Made by a program: the position numbers and the translations under genes. From assembly GCA_019117005.1 (NCBI GenBank), contig DXAO01000044.1, positions 62,001-126,000 on the forward strand: a DNA stretch of 64,000 nt, given 5' to 3'. Shown piece after piece: positions 26,935 through 35,436 of the stretch. Each line of letters opens with the position of its first letter. The first letter of the stretch is position 1. This stretch comes from Candidatus Collinsella stercoripullorum. Its GTDB lineage: Bacteria > Actinomycetota > Coriobacteriia > Coriobacteriales > Coriobacteriaceae. The notes below the pieces were generated by a model, which was not told the DNA's origin, made no database searches, and saw only the letters and a list, made by a program, of their open reading frames with translations.

Positions 26935-28287
26935 CTACAGCAGGCGCAGGATGTCGGCGCGCAGCATGTAGATGAACAGCAGGCCGAAGAGCGCCACCCC
27001 GACATAGGAGATGGCGGTCTGCACGCGCATGGGCACGCGGCGGCGCGACACGGCCTGGATGGCCTCGATGAGCAGCTTGCCGCCGTCGAGCGGCGGGATG
27101 GGGAGCAGGTTCATGAAGCCGAGGGACAGCGAGATCAGGCCGGCGAAGGCGAGGTAGGTCGAGGGCCCCGCGGATGCGGCCTCGGCGGCCATGGCGGAGA
27201 TGCCCACGACGGAGGTGGAGTTGTCGAGGACCTCCATGGTGCGCGAGGGCACGAGCAGCTGCGCCACCCCGGATGCCGTCTGGGCGACGTAGGCGACCGA
27301 GACGCGCGCCGAGTCGACGGGGTTCAGCCGGACCGTCTCGCGGCTCACCTCGATGCCGATGGTGCCGTCCTCGGCGGGGGTGATCGAGGACGCGCGCTCC
27401 TCGCCGTCGTGGACGAAGGTGACGGGGATGTCCTCGGTGCGCTCGGTCGCGTCGAGGGCGGCGAGGATGTCGGTCCAGGACCCGCACGCCTCCCCGTCGA
27501 CCGAGGTGATGGCGTCGCCCGCGGCGATGCCCGCCTCCTGTGCGGGGGAGCCCTCGGCGACGGCGCCGATGACGTTGGTGTCCACGGCGACGGTGACGCC
27601 GATGACGGAGTAGACGCTCATGATCAGCAGCATGCCGCAGACGACGTTCACGAGGATGCCGGCGACCAGGATCAGGGCGCGGGACCAGAAGCCCTTGCCC
27701 GCGTAGGTCGCGGCGCGCTCCTGCTCGAGGAAGGCCTGCTCCCCCATCGTCGGCTCCCACGGCTCGCCCTCGGCGGTCGCGTGCTCTCGATCGAACCGGC
27801 GGCCGTCGAACAGGGTGCGGCCGGCGGCGTCGCGCGGGACCGAGGCGAAGGACGCGGGGTAATAGCGGCGGTCCTCATCGGGCTCGTACGCGCATGCGAG
27901 CGACCCCCATCCCACGAGCATCGCGCACGCCTCCTGCACGTCCTCCTCGCTCTCCCCCAGCTCCGCGGCGAGCTGAGCCGTGGAGACGGTCCCATGGCGG
28001 TGCACGGCGGAAAGGACGGCGGCGGCGCAGGGCGTCTGCGCGTCCTCCATGCCCGACACGGCGGCGTAGCCGCCCAGAAGGATCGGGGTGACGCCGAACT
28101 TGGTCCCGATGCGCTTCGAGACGCGGTGGATGTTCTTGGAGCACGGCAGGCCGAGGAAGAACTCGGTCACGCGCACGCCGCAGGCGCGGGCCGCCAGGAA
28201 GTGCCCGCCCTCATGGATGAAGACGAGGACGGACAGGGTGAGCAGGCCCCAGAAGAGGGCGGAGAGAAAACCGACGGCTGCGTCCAT
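26935..28287 (-). CDS. rseP: RseP-type site-2 protease with inserted winged-helix-like domain
   Basis: A 450-residue intramembrane zinc protease. HEGGH (25-29) is in the first membrane segment and LPIPPLDGG (394-402) supplies the third ligand; a PDZ domain spans about 237-315. Between the conserved GGY loop (72-74) and the second membrane segment (from about 203) lies an extra region (about 83-185). Its start, VLSAVHRHGTVSTAQLAAEL with the following EEDVQEACAMLVGWGSLACAY, reads like a winged helix. Family members usually have only a few tens of residues here. That segment should face the cytoplasm, so it could sense or recruit a regulator. Substrate is unknown. Confidence 0.92.
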   Translation of the reverse strand: MDAAVGFLSALFWGLLTLSVLVFIHEGGHFLAARACGVRVTEFFLGLPCSKNIHRVSKRIGTKFGVTPILLGGYAAVSGMEDAQTPCAAAVLSAVHRHGTVSTAQLAAELGESEEDVQEACAMLVGWGSLACAYEPDEDRRYYPASFASVPRDAAGRTLFDGRRFDREHATAEGEPWEPTMGEQAFLEQERAATYAGKGFWSRALILVAGILVNVVCGMLLIMSVYSVIGVTVAVDTNVIGAVAEGSPAQEAGIAAGDAITSVDGEACGSWTDILAALDATERTEDIPVTFVHDGEERASSITPAEDGTIGIEVSRETVRLNPVDSARVSVAYVAQTASGVAQLLVPSRTMEVLDNSTSVVGISAMAAEAASAGPSTYLAFAGLISLSLGFMNLLPIPPLDGGKLLIEAIQAVSRRRVPMRVQTAISYVGVALFGLLFIYMLRADILRLL

Positions 28288-28308
28288 CAGGCTCCTTACG
28301 ATCGAAGG

Positions 28309-29493
28309 TCATCGACGCGCGCGGATCGCGCGGCGGGCCGCATCGCGCGCGGAGGCATCGACGTCCGCGAGCTGCTCCAGGGTCTGCACGGGCTCGACCG
28401 CATGGGCGTCCATGCAGGCCTCCACGACGCGGTCGATGTCGGTGAACCCGATCGCGCCGTCGAGGAAGGCGGCGACCGCCACTTCGTTTGCCGCGTTCAT
28501 GACGCACGGGAGGGTGCCGCCCGTGCGCCCCGCGCGCTCGGCGAGGGCGAGGCAGCGGAAGGCGTCCGCATCCGGTGCGGCGAAATCGAGCGAGCCGAGC
28601 TCGCGGAAGTCCACGCGCGGCGCGGGCGTCTCCCAGCGATCGGGATAGGAGAACGCGTACTGGATGGGGATGCGCATATCGGATGCGCCCAGGTGCGCGA
28701 TGACCGACCCGTCCTCGTATTCCACCATCGAGTGGATCTTAGACTGGCGCTGGATCACCACGCGGATGAAATCCATATCGACGCCGAACAGGTGCATGGC
28801 CTCGATGCGCTCCAGGCCCTTGTTCATGAGGGTGGCGGAATCGACGGTGATCTTGGCGCCCATGTTCCAGGTAGGGTGCGCGAGCGCCTGCGCGGCGGTC
28901 ACGTGCTCGAGCTCGGCGCGGGTGCGGCCGAAGAAGGGGCCGCCGGAGCAGGTGAGCCAGATGGCGTGCGCGCGCTCCGCGCGCTCGCCGAGGTAGCACT
29001 GGAAGATCGCGGAGTGCTCGGAGTCGACGGGGATGAGCTGCCCCTCGCGTGCGAGCGGCATGAGGAGCTCGCCGCCCACGACGAGGGACTCCTTGTTGGC
29101 CAGGGCGAGCTGCTTGCCGCTCGCGAGCACGGCGGCGCTCGCCGCGAGGCCGGCAGCCCCCACGATGGCGACGAGCACGCAGTCGACGTCGTCGTGGAGG
29201 CAGACGTCGACGGCCGCCTCGGCGCCGAACTGGCAGGAGGTTCCGGCGGGAAGGTCGGCGAGCGCGGGGTCCGAGCGGCGGGCGGCATCGGTCACCGCGA
29301 CGCGGGCGACGCCGAACTCGCGCGCGGCGTCGACGAGCTCGCGCGTGCGGCTGTGGGCGGTCAGGGCGACGACCTCGAGGCGGTCGGCGTGCCTGCGGCA
29401 GACGTCGAGCGCCTGGGTGCCGATCGAGCCCGTGCAGCCGAGGATGGCGATGCGCTTGCGCCCCGTGTTCGCGGCCGGGTTCCTGTCCGTCAT
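28309..29493 (-). CDS. dxr: 1-deoxy-D-xylulose-5-phosphate reductoisomerase
   Basis: A 394-residue NADPH-dependent enzyme making 2-C-methylerythritol 4-phosphate. The NADPH loop GCTGSIGTQALD is at the N-terminus, with LANKESLVVGG, the metal site in PVDSEHSAIFQ, and SGGPFFG and MNKGLE motifs for substrate. Its start overlaps the cdsA stop as ATGA. It is the drug target of fosmidomycin. Confidence 0.96.
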   Translation of the reverse strand: MTDRNPAANTGRKRIAILGCTGSIGTQALDVCRRHADRLEVVALTAHSRTRELVDAAREFGVARVAVTDAARRSDPALADLPAGTSCQFGAEAAVDVCLHDDVDCVLVAIVGAAGLAASAAVLASGKQLALANKESLVVGGELLMPLAREGQLIPVDSEHSAIFQCYLGERAERAHAIWLTCSGGPFFGRTRAELEHVTAAQALAHPTWNMGAKITVDSATLMNKGLERIEAMHLFGVDMDFIRVVIQRQSKIHSMVEYEDGSVIAHLGASDMRIPIQYAFSYPDRWETPAPRVDFRELGSLDFAAPDADAFRCLALAERAGRTGGTLPCVMNAANEVAVAAFLDGAIGFTDIDRVVEACMDAHAVEPVQTLEQLADVDASARDAARRAIRARR

Positions 29494-30380
29494 ACGATGC
29501 CTCCGATCCTCAGGATGAGGTACGCGGTGATGCAGCCGAAGATGAGCGAGTCGGAGCGGTCGAGCATCCCCCCGTGCCCGGGGATGAGGTTGCCCGAGTC
29601 CTTCACCCCGACGCCGCGCTTGATGCGGCTCTCGATGAGGTCGCCGAAGACGCCGAGGACGCCCACCGCGACGCCGCAGAGCACGGCGAAGGGTACGTCG
29701 AGGGCGTACCAGCCGGTGGCCTCGAGGATCAGCCAGACGGCGACCGACCCGACGATGCCTCCCGCGAAGCCCTCCCAGCTCTTGTTCGGGGAGATCTTGG
29801 GGACCATCTTGTGGCGCCCGAGCCTGCTGCCCACGAGGTAGGCGAAGGAGTCGGAGACCCACAGCGACGCGCAGACGCCGATGGAGAGCAGGGCGCCCGC
29901 GGCCCCGGGGACCGCGTCGCGCAGAAGGACGATCGAGGAGAGCATGTACCCGGTGTACAGGGGGCCGAAGCCCGTCACGGCGACGTCCGCGATCCGCGCC
30001 CGCGGCGAGAAGACGTACCACAGCCCGAGCGAGAGCACGAGGACGAACATGAGGCCGGTGAGCCATACGGCGTCGACGAGCGCCGACAGGGGGAACAGCA
30101 CGGAGGCCGCGAGGCCGAGCAGCTCGTTGGGGACCTTCCCGTCGAGCCGCATCATCCTGAAGAACTCGAAGCAGCACAGCCAGCTCATGGCGGCGCAGAA
30201 CAGCGCGGTGGGCAGGGTGCCGAGCAGCAGGCAGGCGATGAAGAGGCCGACGTAGATGAGGCCGAAGCCCGCGCGGACGATGAGGCCGTGCAGGGCGCCG
30301 GAGCGCTCGGGAGCGGGCTTCGCCCCGTCAGCCGGGCGGCGTGCGCCCTCGTCGTCGGAAGAGGTGGTGGTCTGTTTCAC
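29490..30380 (-). CDS. cdsA: phosphatidate cytidylyltransferase
   Basis: A 296-residue polytopic membrane enzyme making CDP-diacylglycerol for pgsA. Multiple hydrophobic segments follow a charged 30-residue N-terminus. The CTP-transferase signature is present as SPNKSWEGFAGG and, near the C-terminus, GVKDSGNLIPGHGGMLDRSDS. GTG start with AAAGGAG at ideal spacing. Confidence 0.95.
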   Translation of the reverse strand: MKQTTTSSDDEGARRPADGAKPAPERSGALHGLIVRAGFGLIYVGLFIACLLLGTLPTALFCAAMSWLCCFEFFRMMRLDGKVPNELLGLAASVLFPLSALVDAVWLTGLMFVLVLSLGLWYVFSPRARIADVAVTGFGPLYTGYMLSSIVLLRDAVPGAAGALLSIGVCASLWVSDSFAYLVGSRLGRHKMVPKISPNKSWEGFAGGIVGSVAVWLILEATGWYALDVPFAVLCGVAVGVLGVFGDLIESRIKRGVGVKDSGNLIPGHGGMLDRSDSLIFGCITAYLILRIGGIV

Positions 30381-30426
30381 GGATGCTCCTTTAGGGCGGG
30401 GGCCGGGATGCGCCCCCGCCCGAGGA

Positions 30427-31212
30427 TCACTTCGAGGTAAGCCCGCCGAAGCGGCGCTCGCGGCCCTGGAACGACAGGATGGCGTCGAGCAGGCCCCAGC
30501 GATCGAAGTCGGGCCAGTAGGTATCGGTGATGTAGAACTCCGCGTATGCGATCTGCCAGAGCAGGTAGTTGGATACGCGCAGCTCGCCCGAGGTCCTGAT
30601 GACGAGCTCGGGGTCGGGCAGCCCCGCGGTGTAGAGGTTCGCGGCGACGAGGTCCTCGTCGACCCGGTCGGGCTCGAGCTCCCCTGCGCGGACGAGCTCG
30701 GCGATGCGGCGGGCGGCGCGGGCGATCTCGGCGCGGCCCCCGTAGTTGACGGCCAGGGCGAGGACCATGCCGGTGTGCGCCTCGCACTCGGCCATGCCGT
30801 ACTCGAACACCTTGCGCGTGCGCTCGGGGAGCGCACCGATGTCGCCGAGGAACACGACCCGGACGTTCTCCCGCTTGAGCAGGGGAAGCTCGTCTATGAA
30901 GGTTTTGGCGAACAGGTGCATGAGCAGGTCGACCTCGCGCCGGGGGCGGTTCCAGTTCTCGGTCGAGAACGCGTAGGCGCTCAGGACGTCCACGCCCAGG
31001 CGCACGCAGGCGGTGATGATCTCCCGCAGGGCGACGATGCCGGCCTTGTGGCCCTCGGCGCGCTGCATGCCGCGGGATGTGGCCCAGCGGCCGTTACCGT
31101 CCATGATGCAGGAGATATGGCGTGGGATACGCGCCATGTCCAGATACTCGAGCCCGAGGCCCTCGGGGGCGTCGGCGAAGTAGGCGGCGAGCTTGGTTTC
31201 GTCGTACCGCAA
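30427..31212 (-). CDS. uppS: undecaprenyl diphosphate synthase (isoprenyl transferase)
   Basis: A 261-residue cis-prenyltransferase that makes the C55 lipid carrier for peptidoglycan. MDGNGRWA carries the catalytic Asp38; AFSTENWNRP and RTSGELRVSNYLLWQ follow. TTG start, with GGAG inside the frr end; an internal ATG at MARIPRHIS would give a shorter protein nearer the family norm. Order frr-uppS-cdsA-dxr-rseP is conserved. Confidence 0.94.
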   Translation of the reverse strand: MRYDETKLAAYFADAPEGLGLEYLDMARIPRHISCIMDGNGRWATSRGMQRAEGHKAGIVALREIITACVRLGVDVLSAYAFSTENWNRPRREVDLLMHLFAKTFIDELPLLKRENVRVVFLGDIGALPERTRKVFEYGMAECEAHTGMVLALAVNYGGRAEIARAARRIAELVRAGELEPDRVDEDLVAANLYTAGLPDPELVIRTSGELRVSNYLLWQIAYAEFYITDTYWPDFDRWGLLDAILSFQGRERRFGGLTSK

Positions 31213-31214
31213 GG

Positions 31215-31748
31215 CTAGATCTCCATGACCTCGGCCTCTTTGGCCTTCAGCATCTCGTCGATCTTGGCGACGTAGGTGTCGGTGTGCTTCTGGACCTTGG
31301 CCTGCTCGCGGCGGACCTCGTCCTCGGTCAGCTCCTCATCGCGGTCGAGCTTGTTGTTGGCGTCGCGGCGGATGTTGCGGATGGCGACCTTCGCCTGCTC
31401 GGCGAGCTCGCGGCACTCCTTGACCAGCTCGCGGCGGCGCTCCTCGGTGGGCGCGGGGAACGGGAGACGGACCACGGTGCCGTCGGAGGAGGGGGTGATG
31501 CCGAGGTCGGAAGCGGAGATGGCCTTGACGATGGCGTTCAGCAGGGCCTTGTCCCAGGGCTCGACCATGAGCATGTGCGCCTCGGGCGTCTTCACGGCGG
31601 CGACCTGCGTGATGGGGGTCGCGACGCCGTAGTAGTCGACCTTGATGTCGGCGAGGATGTTGGCGTTGGCGCGCCCGGTGCGGACCTTGCCGAAGTTGTG
31701 CTTCAGGCTCTCGAGGGTCTTGTCCATCTGTACGGTGATGTCGGCCAT
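31215..31748 (-). CDS. frr: ribosome recycling factor
   Basis: A 177-residue factor that, with EF-G, splits post-termination ribosomes. Near the N-terminus it has LKHNFGKVRTGRANANIL, and toward the C-terminus the helical EERRRELVKECRELAEQAKVA region. The ATG follows GAGGATTAAC. It abuts pyrH by one base. Confidence 0.96.
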   Translation of the reverse strand: MADITVQMDKTLESLKHNFGKVRTGRANANILADIKVDYYGVATPITQVAAVKTPEAHMLMVEPWDKALLNAIVKAISASDLGITPSSDGTVVRLPFPAPTEERRRELVKECRELAEQAKVAIRNIRRDANNKLDRDEELTEDEVRREQAKVQKHTDTYVAKIDEMLKAKEAEVMEI

Positions 31749-31749
31749 G

Positions 31750-32472
31750 TTAATCCTCCTGAACGACGACGGTTCCGACGGGCTCACCCATGAGGGCCCG
31801 CTTGATATTGTCCTCGCCCTCGATGTTGAGGACGATGATGGGCATGCGGTTGTCCTGGCACAGGGCGGCGGCGGTGGAGTCCATCACCTGCAGGCCGCGC
31901 ACGAGCACCTCGTGGTGGGAGATCCGCTCGAAGCGCACCGCATCGGGGCAGGAGACGGGGTCCTTATCGTAGATGCCGTCGACCTTGGTCGCCTTGAGCA
32001 GGCACTCGGCGCCGATCTCGCAGGCGCGCAGGGCGGCGGCGGTGTCGGTGGTGAAATAGGGGTTGCCCGAGCCGGCGGCGAAGATGACGACCTCGCCCTT
32101 CTCCAGGCAGCGCATGGCGCGACGGCGGATGTAGGGTTCGCAGACCTCGTTCATCTGGATGGCGCTCATGACGCGGCACGGCACGCCCGTGCGCTCGAAG
32201 GCGTCCTGCAGGGCGAGCGCGTTCATGACGGTGGCGAGCATGCCCATGTAGTCGGCCTGCGCGCGGTCCATGCCCTTGGCGGACCCGGCGAGACCGCGGA
32301 AGATGTTGCCGCCGCCCACCACGATGCCGACCTCGACACCGTCGGCGTGCAGCCCCTTGACCTGCAGCGCGAGGCGCTCGGTCACCTCGGGGTCGATGCC
32401 ATAGCGGCCCTCCCCCATCAGCGCCTCGCCGGAGAGCTTGAGCAGCACGCGCTTGTATCGGTATTCAGACAA
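31750..32472 (-). CDS. pyrH: uridylate kinase
   Basis: A 240-residue amino-acid-kinase-fold enzyme that phosphorylates UMP. Motifs: [36 protein letters not shown] and [14 protein letters not shown]. Start is TTG behind AGGGG. It opens the pyrH-frr-uppS-cdsA-dxr-rseP-ispG-proS run after the tsf terminator. Confidence 0.96.
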   Translation of the reverse strand: MSEYRYKRVLLKLSGEALMGEGRYGIDPEVTERLALQVKGLHADGVEVGIVVGGGNIFRGLAGSAKGMDRAQADYMGMLATVMNALALQDAFERTGVPCRVMSAIQMNEVCEPYIRRRAMRCLEKGEVVIFAAGSGNPYFTTDTAAALRACEIGAECLLKATKVDGIYDKDPVSCPDAVRFERISHHEVLVRGLQVMDSTAAALCQDNRMPIIVLNIEGEDNIKRALMGEPVGTVVVQED

Positions 32473-32501
32473 GGTATCCCCCTATCGTTGGATTTGGACC
32501 C

Positions 32502-32507
32502 ATTCTA
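32502..32507 (-). promoter_or_regulatory. -10 element of pyrH promoter
   Basis: TAGAAT on the minus strand, 30 bases upstream of the pyrH start and downstream of the tsf terminator. No convincing -35. Confidence 0.4.
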
Positions 32508-32530
32508 ACCTATATGCCGACCCGGCCCAT

Positions 32531-32568
32531 AAAAAAGCAGGCCGGGGGCCGTAAACCCCGCAGCCTGC
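32531..32568 (-). terminator. tsf terminator
   Basis: On the minus strand GCAGGCTGCGGGG pairs imperfectly with CCCCCGGCCTGC and runs into TTTTTT. It closes the rpsB-tsf unit. Confidence 0.85.
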
Positions 32569-32592
32569 CCGTGAGCTCATCGCTCGTTGCGC

Positions 32593-33471
32593 TTACGCGG
32601 CGGACTCGCCGCACACCAGGCGGTCGAACGCGACGATGGTGACGGTGTCGCCGACCTCCTTGGAGACCTTCTCCGCGTACTGGCGGATGGTCATGTTGGA
32701 GTCCTTGATGAACTCCTGCTCGGTCAGGACGAAGCCCTTGAAGAACTTCTCCAGGCGGCCGTGGGCCATCTTCTCCTGGATGGCCTCGGGCTTGCCAGAC
32801 TCCGCGGCCTGGGCCTTGTAGATCTCGATCTCATGGTCGATGGTGGCCTGCGGCACGTCCTCGCGCACGGCGCTGATCGGGGCGGTCGCGGCGACCTGCA
32901 TGGCGACGTCGTGGGCGAAGGTCTTGAAGGCCTCGGACTCGGCGGTCTCGGGTTTCTCGAAGGCGAACTCGACGAGGACGCCGATCTTGCCGCCCATGTG
33001 GATGTAGCTGGAGACGGCGCCGGCGGCGGGCTTGCGCACCGCGAAGCGGGAGACCTTCATGTTCTCGCCGATGACGTGGATCATCTCGGTGAGGGCCTCC
33101 TGGACGGTCTCGCCGTCCATGTCGGCGGCGAGCAGCGCCTCGACGTCGGCCGGCTCGGTGTTGAGCGCGACCTCGGCGACCTTGGCGGCGAAGCCGGTGA
33201 ACTTGGGGTTGGAGCCGACGAAGTCGGTCTCGCAGGCGACCTCGGCGAGCGCGCCGGAGCGGCCGTCGGCGGCGACGAAGGCGGCGACGGCGCCCTCGTT
33301 GGTGTCGCGGCCGGCCTTCTTGGCGGCGGCGGCGAGGCCGTTCTTGCGCAGGATGTCGACGGCGGCGTCCATGTCGCCCTCGGCCTCGACGAGGGCCTTC
33401 TTGCACTCCATCATCGGGGAGTCGGTCATCTCGCGGAGCTGCTTGACCATGGCGGCGGTGATCTGGGCCAT
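32593..33471 (-). CDS. tsf: elongation factor Ts
   Basis: A 292-residue nucleotide exchange factor for EF-Tu. The UBA-like N-terminus (VKQLREMTDSPMMECKKAL) is followed by the TDFV element in CETDFVGSN that disrupts the EF-Tu nucleotide site. Length is typical. Downstream of rpsB on the same transcript. Confidence 0.97.
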   Translation of the reverse strand: MAQITAAMVKQLREMTDSPMMECKKALVEAEGDMDAAVDILRKNGLAAAAKKAGRDTNEGAVAAFVAADGRSGALAEVACETDFVGSNPKFTGFAAKVAEVALNTEPADVEALLAADMDGETVQEALTEMIHVIGENMKVSRFAVRKPAAGAVSSYIHMGGKIGVLVEFAFEKPETAESEAFKTFAHDVAMQVAATAPISAVREDVPQATIDHEIEIYKAQAAESGKPEAIQEKMAHGRLEKFFKGFVLTEQEFIKDSNMTIRQYAEKVSKEVGDTVTIVAFDRLVCGESAA

Positions 33472-33517
33472 TTGCGTTCCTTTCGCGATATCGGTGGATG
33501 GTGTCTGGGACCCGTCG

Positions 33518-34294
33518 CTACTCGGCGACGGCGGGAGCGGCGGCCTCGGCCGGCTGCTCCTCGGCGGCGGGCTCGGCGGTGCCGGCCATCTCGGCCTCGG
33601 AGATCTGCTCCTTGCCGGTGCCCGCGAGGCAGGCGTCGGCGAACAGCTCGCACATGAGGGAGACCGCGGAGATTGCGTCGTCGTTGCAGGGGATGCCGTA
33701 CTCGACCTCGTCGGGGTCGGAGTTGGTGTCGATCAGGGCGACCACGGGGATGTGCAGGCGACGGGCCTCCTTGATGGCGTTCTCCTCGCGCTTGGTGTCG
33801 ATGACGAAGAGGGCCGCGGGCAGGCTCTTCATGTCGCGGGCGCCGCCGAGGTTGGTCTGGAGCTTGGAGAGCTCCTTGCCGAGGACGGCCTGCTCCTTCT
33901 TGACGCGCAGCGCCATGGAGCCGTCGGCGACCATGCCCTCGAGCTCCTCCATGCGGTTGATGCGGGAGCGGATGGTCACGAAGTTGGTGAGCATGCCGCC
34001 GAGCCAGCGCTGGTTGATGTAGGGCATGCCGGCGCGCTCGGCAGCGGCCTTCACGGCCTCCTGGGCCTGCTTCTTGGTGCCGACGAACAGGACCTTGCCG
34101 CCGTGGGCGCAGGTGTTCTTGAGGAACGTGTAGGCGCGGTCGGCCTCGACGATGGTCTGCTTGAGGTCGAGGATGTAGATGCCGTTGCGCTCACCGAAGA
34201 TGAACGGCTTCATCTTGGGGTTCCAGCGACGGGTCTGGTGGCCGAAATGGCAGCCGGCCTCGAGCAGGGTGCGGATGTTGATCTTGGTAGCCAT
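33518..34294 (-). CDS. rpsB: 30S ribosomal protein S2
   Basis: A 258-residue ribosomal protein with LLEAGCHFGHQTRRWNPKM, then the YINQRWLGGMLTNF element and VALIDTNSDP. An Ala/Glu-rich tail after about residue 225 is a lineage-type extension. ATG behind AGGAGG. Transcribed from a good promoter with a roughly 135-base leader that has a hairpin. Confidence 0.97.
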   Translation of the reverse strand: MATKINIRTLLEAGCHFGHQTRRWNPKMKPFIFGERNGIYILDLKQTIVEADRAYTFLKNTCAHGGKVLFVGTKKQAQEAVKAAAERAGMPYINQRWLGGMLTNFVTIRSRINRMEELEGMVADGSMALRVKKEQAVLGKELSKLQTNLGGARDMKSLPAALFVIDTKREENAIKEARRLHIPVVALIDTNSDPDEVEYGIPCNDDAISAVSLMCELFADACLAGTGKEQISEAEMAGTAEPAAEEQPAEAAAPAVAE

Positions 34295-34344
34295 CGATAC
34301 CTCCTGTGGTTCGCCTCCGCGCAGGCGTCCGACCTCCCGCGTCA

Positions 34345-34371
34345 CCCGGGCGCTTGCTACCGAAGCCCGGG
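34345..34371 (-). promoter_or_regulatory. hairpin in rpsB 5' leader
   Basis: Seven-base stem GCCCGGG / CCCGGGC around a 13-base loop, midway between the promoter and the start codon. It may be an autoregulatory S2-binding structure, as rpsB leaders of other bacteria are; this is inference only. Confidence 0.35.
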
Positions 34372-34436
34372 CACCACGGCGCGAGAGTAGCCGCGCGTGT
34401 GTGATGGTTCGCTGCGCACCTCGCGCAGCCTGAAGC

Positions 34437-34465
34437 ATGATAGCAGGCTTTCCGTCCCGGGCCAA
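34437..34465 (-). promoter_or_regulatory. rpsB-tsf promoter
   Basis: Minus strand TTGGCC, 17 bases, TATCAT, with expected start of transcription near 34430, about 135 bases before the rpsB ATG. Confidence 0.65.
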
Positions 34466-34509
34466 CCCGTGCCCCGTGAAATGTGCAGCTTGTGCGCACG
34501 GCGGCGCGG

Positions 34510-35436
34510 CTAGCCGCGGGGATGGGAGCGGGCGACGGCGCCCTGGAGCCGCTCGGGGGTCAGGTGGGTGTACAGCTGCGTCGTGCCGAGGTCGGCGTGC
34601 CCCAGGAGCTCCTGCACGCTCCGCAGGTCCGCGCCGCCGGCGAGCAGGTCCGTGGCGAAGGTGTGGCGCATGGCGTGCGGGGTCGTGCCGGCGGGGAGCC
34701 CCGCGGCGGCGGCGAGCCGGCGGAACCGGTCGCGCAGGGCGTCAGCGCCCATGGCGCGCCCCCTGCTCGACACGAACAGGGCGTCCCCCAGCTGGCCGGC
34801 GGTCCTCGACCGGGCGGCGAGCTTCGGGCGCGCGGTCGCGAGGTAGGCCCCGGCCGTGTCGAGCGCGCGGCGGTAGAGGGGCACGATGCGCTCCTTCGAC
34901 CCCTTTCCGAACAGGCGGACGCAGCGGCCCCCCGCGTCCACCGACGCGGTCGTGAGCCCGGCGAGCTCGGAGATCCGCGCGCCCGAGGCGTAGAGCAGCT
35001 CGAGCATGGCGGCGTCGCGCAGGCCCTCGGGCTCGCCCCGGTCGGGCGCGGCCATCAGGGCGTCGACCTGCTCGGCGGTGAGGGCGCGCGGGAGCTGGCG
35101 CGGCAGCTTCGGGGAGGACAGGGCGCTCGCGGGGTCGGCTTCGACGAGCCCCTCGAGCGACATCCACCGGTACAGGGCGCGCACGGCGGAAAGATGCGCG
35201 GCGACCGTGCGCGGGGCGTAGCGCGCCCGGCGCAGCTCCGCCAGGTAGCGCCTGAGGTCGCGGACGCCCGCCCCCATGCCGTCGACGCCCGCGCGCCGGG
35301 TCCATCCCAGGTAGGCGTCGAGATGGGACGCGTAGGCGCGCGACGTCTCGGGGGACAGCCCCTCGATGCGCGCGATATAGGCGAGAAAGCCCGCTATCGC
35401 GTCCTCGAGCCTCCCTGGCCCGGAGGGGGCGCTCAT
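34510..35436 (-). CDS. tyrosine recombinase XerC/XerD-like
   Basis: A 308-residue recombinase with an N-terminal SAM-like core-binding domain (to about 105) and a catalytic domain carrying all six residues: Arg154 (GARISEL), Lys178 (GKGSKER), His254 and Arg257 (HAMRHTFA), His280 (LLGHADL) and Tyr289. Context next to trmFO and rpsB is that of XerC, which resolves chromosome dimers at dif with XerD. No mobile-element features surround it. XerC and XerD cannot be told apart from sequence alone. Overlaps trmFO by four bases. Confidence 0.92.
   Translation of the reverse strand: MSAPSGPGRLEDAIAGFLAYIARIEGLSPETSRAYASHLDAYLGWTRRAGVDGMGAGVRDLRRYLAELRRARYAPRTVAAHLSAVRALYRWMSLEGLVEADPASALSSPKLPRQLPRALTAEQVDALMAAPDRGEPEGLRDAAMLELLYASGARISELAGLTTASVDAGGRCVRLFGKGSKERIVPLYRRALDTAGAYLATARPKLAARSRTAGQLGDALFVSSRGRAMGADALRDRFRRLAAAAGLPAGTTPHAMRHTFATDLLAGGADLRSVQELLGHADLGTTQLYTHLTPERLQGAVARSHPRG

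Noticed and set aside
26368-29841. A 1157-codon open frame on the plus strand
   Set aside because: It lies antisense to ispG, rseP, dxr and cdsA, all with clear motifs. Its translation is a low-complexity Arg/Gly/Asp/Val mixture typical of the reverse frame of GC-rich genes.
34510-35436. Tyrosine recombinase as a sign of an integrated element
   Set aside because: It is flanked by trmFO and rpsB with four-base overlap to trmFO and has normal codon use, the context of chromosomal XerC; no att-like repeats or phage genes are nearby.
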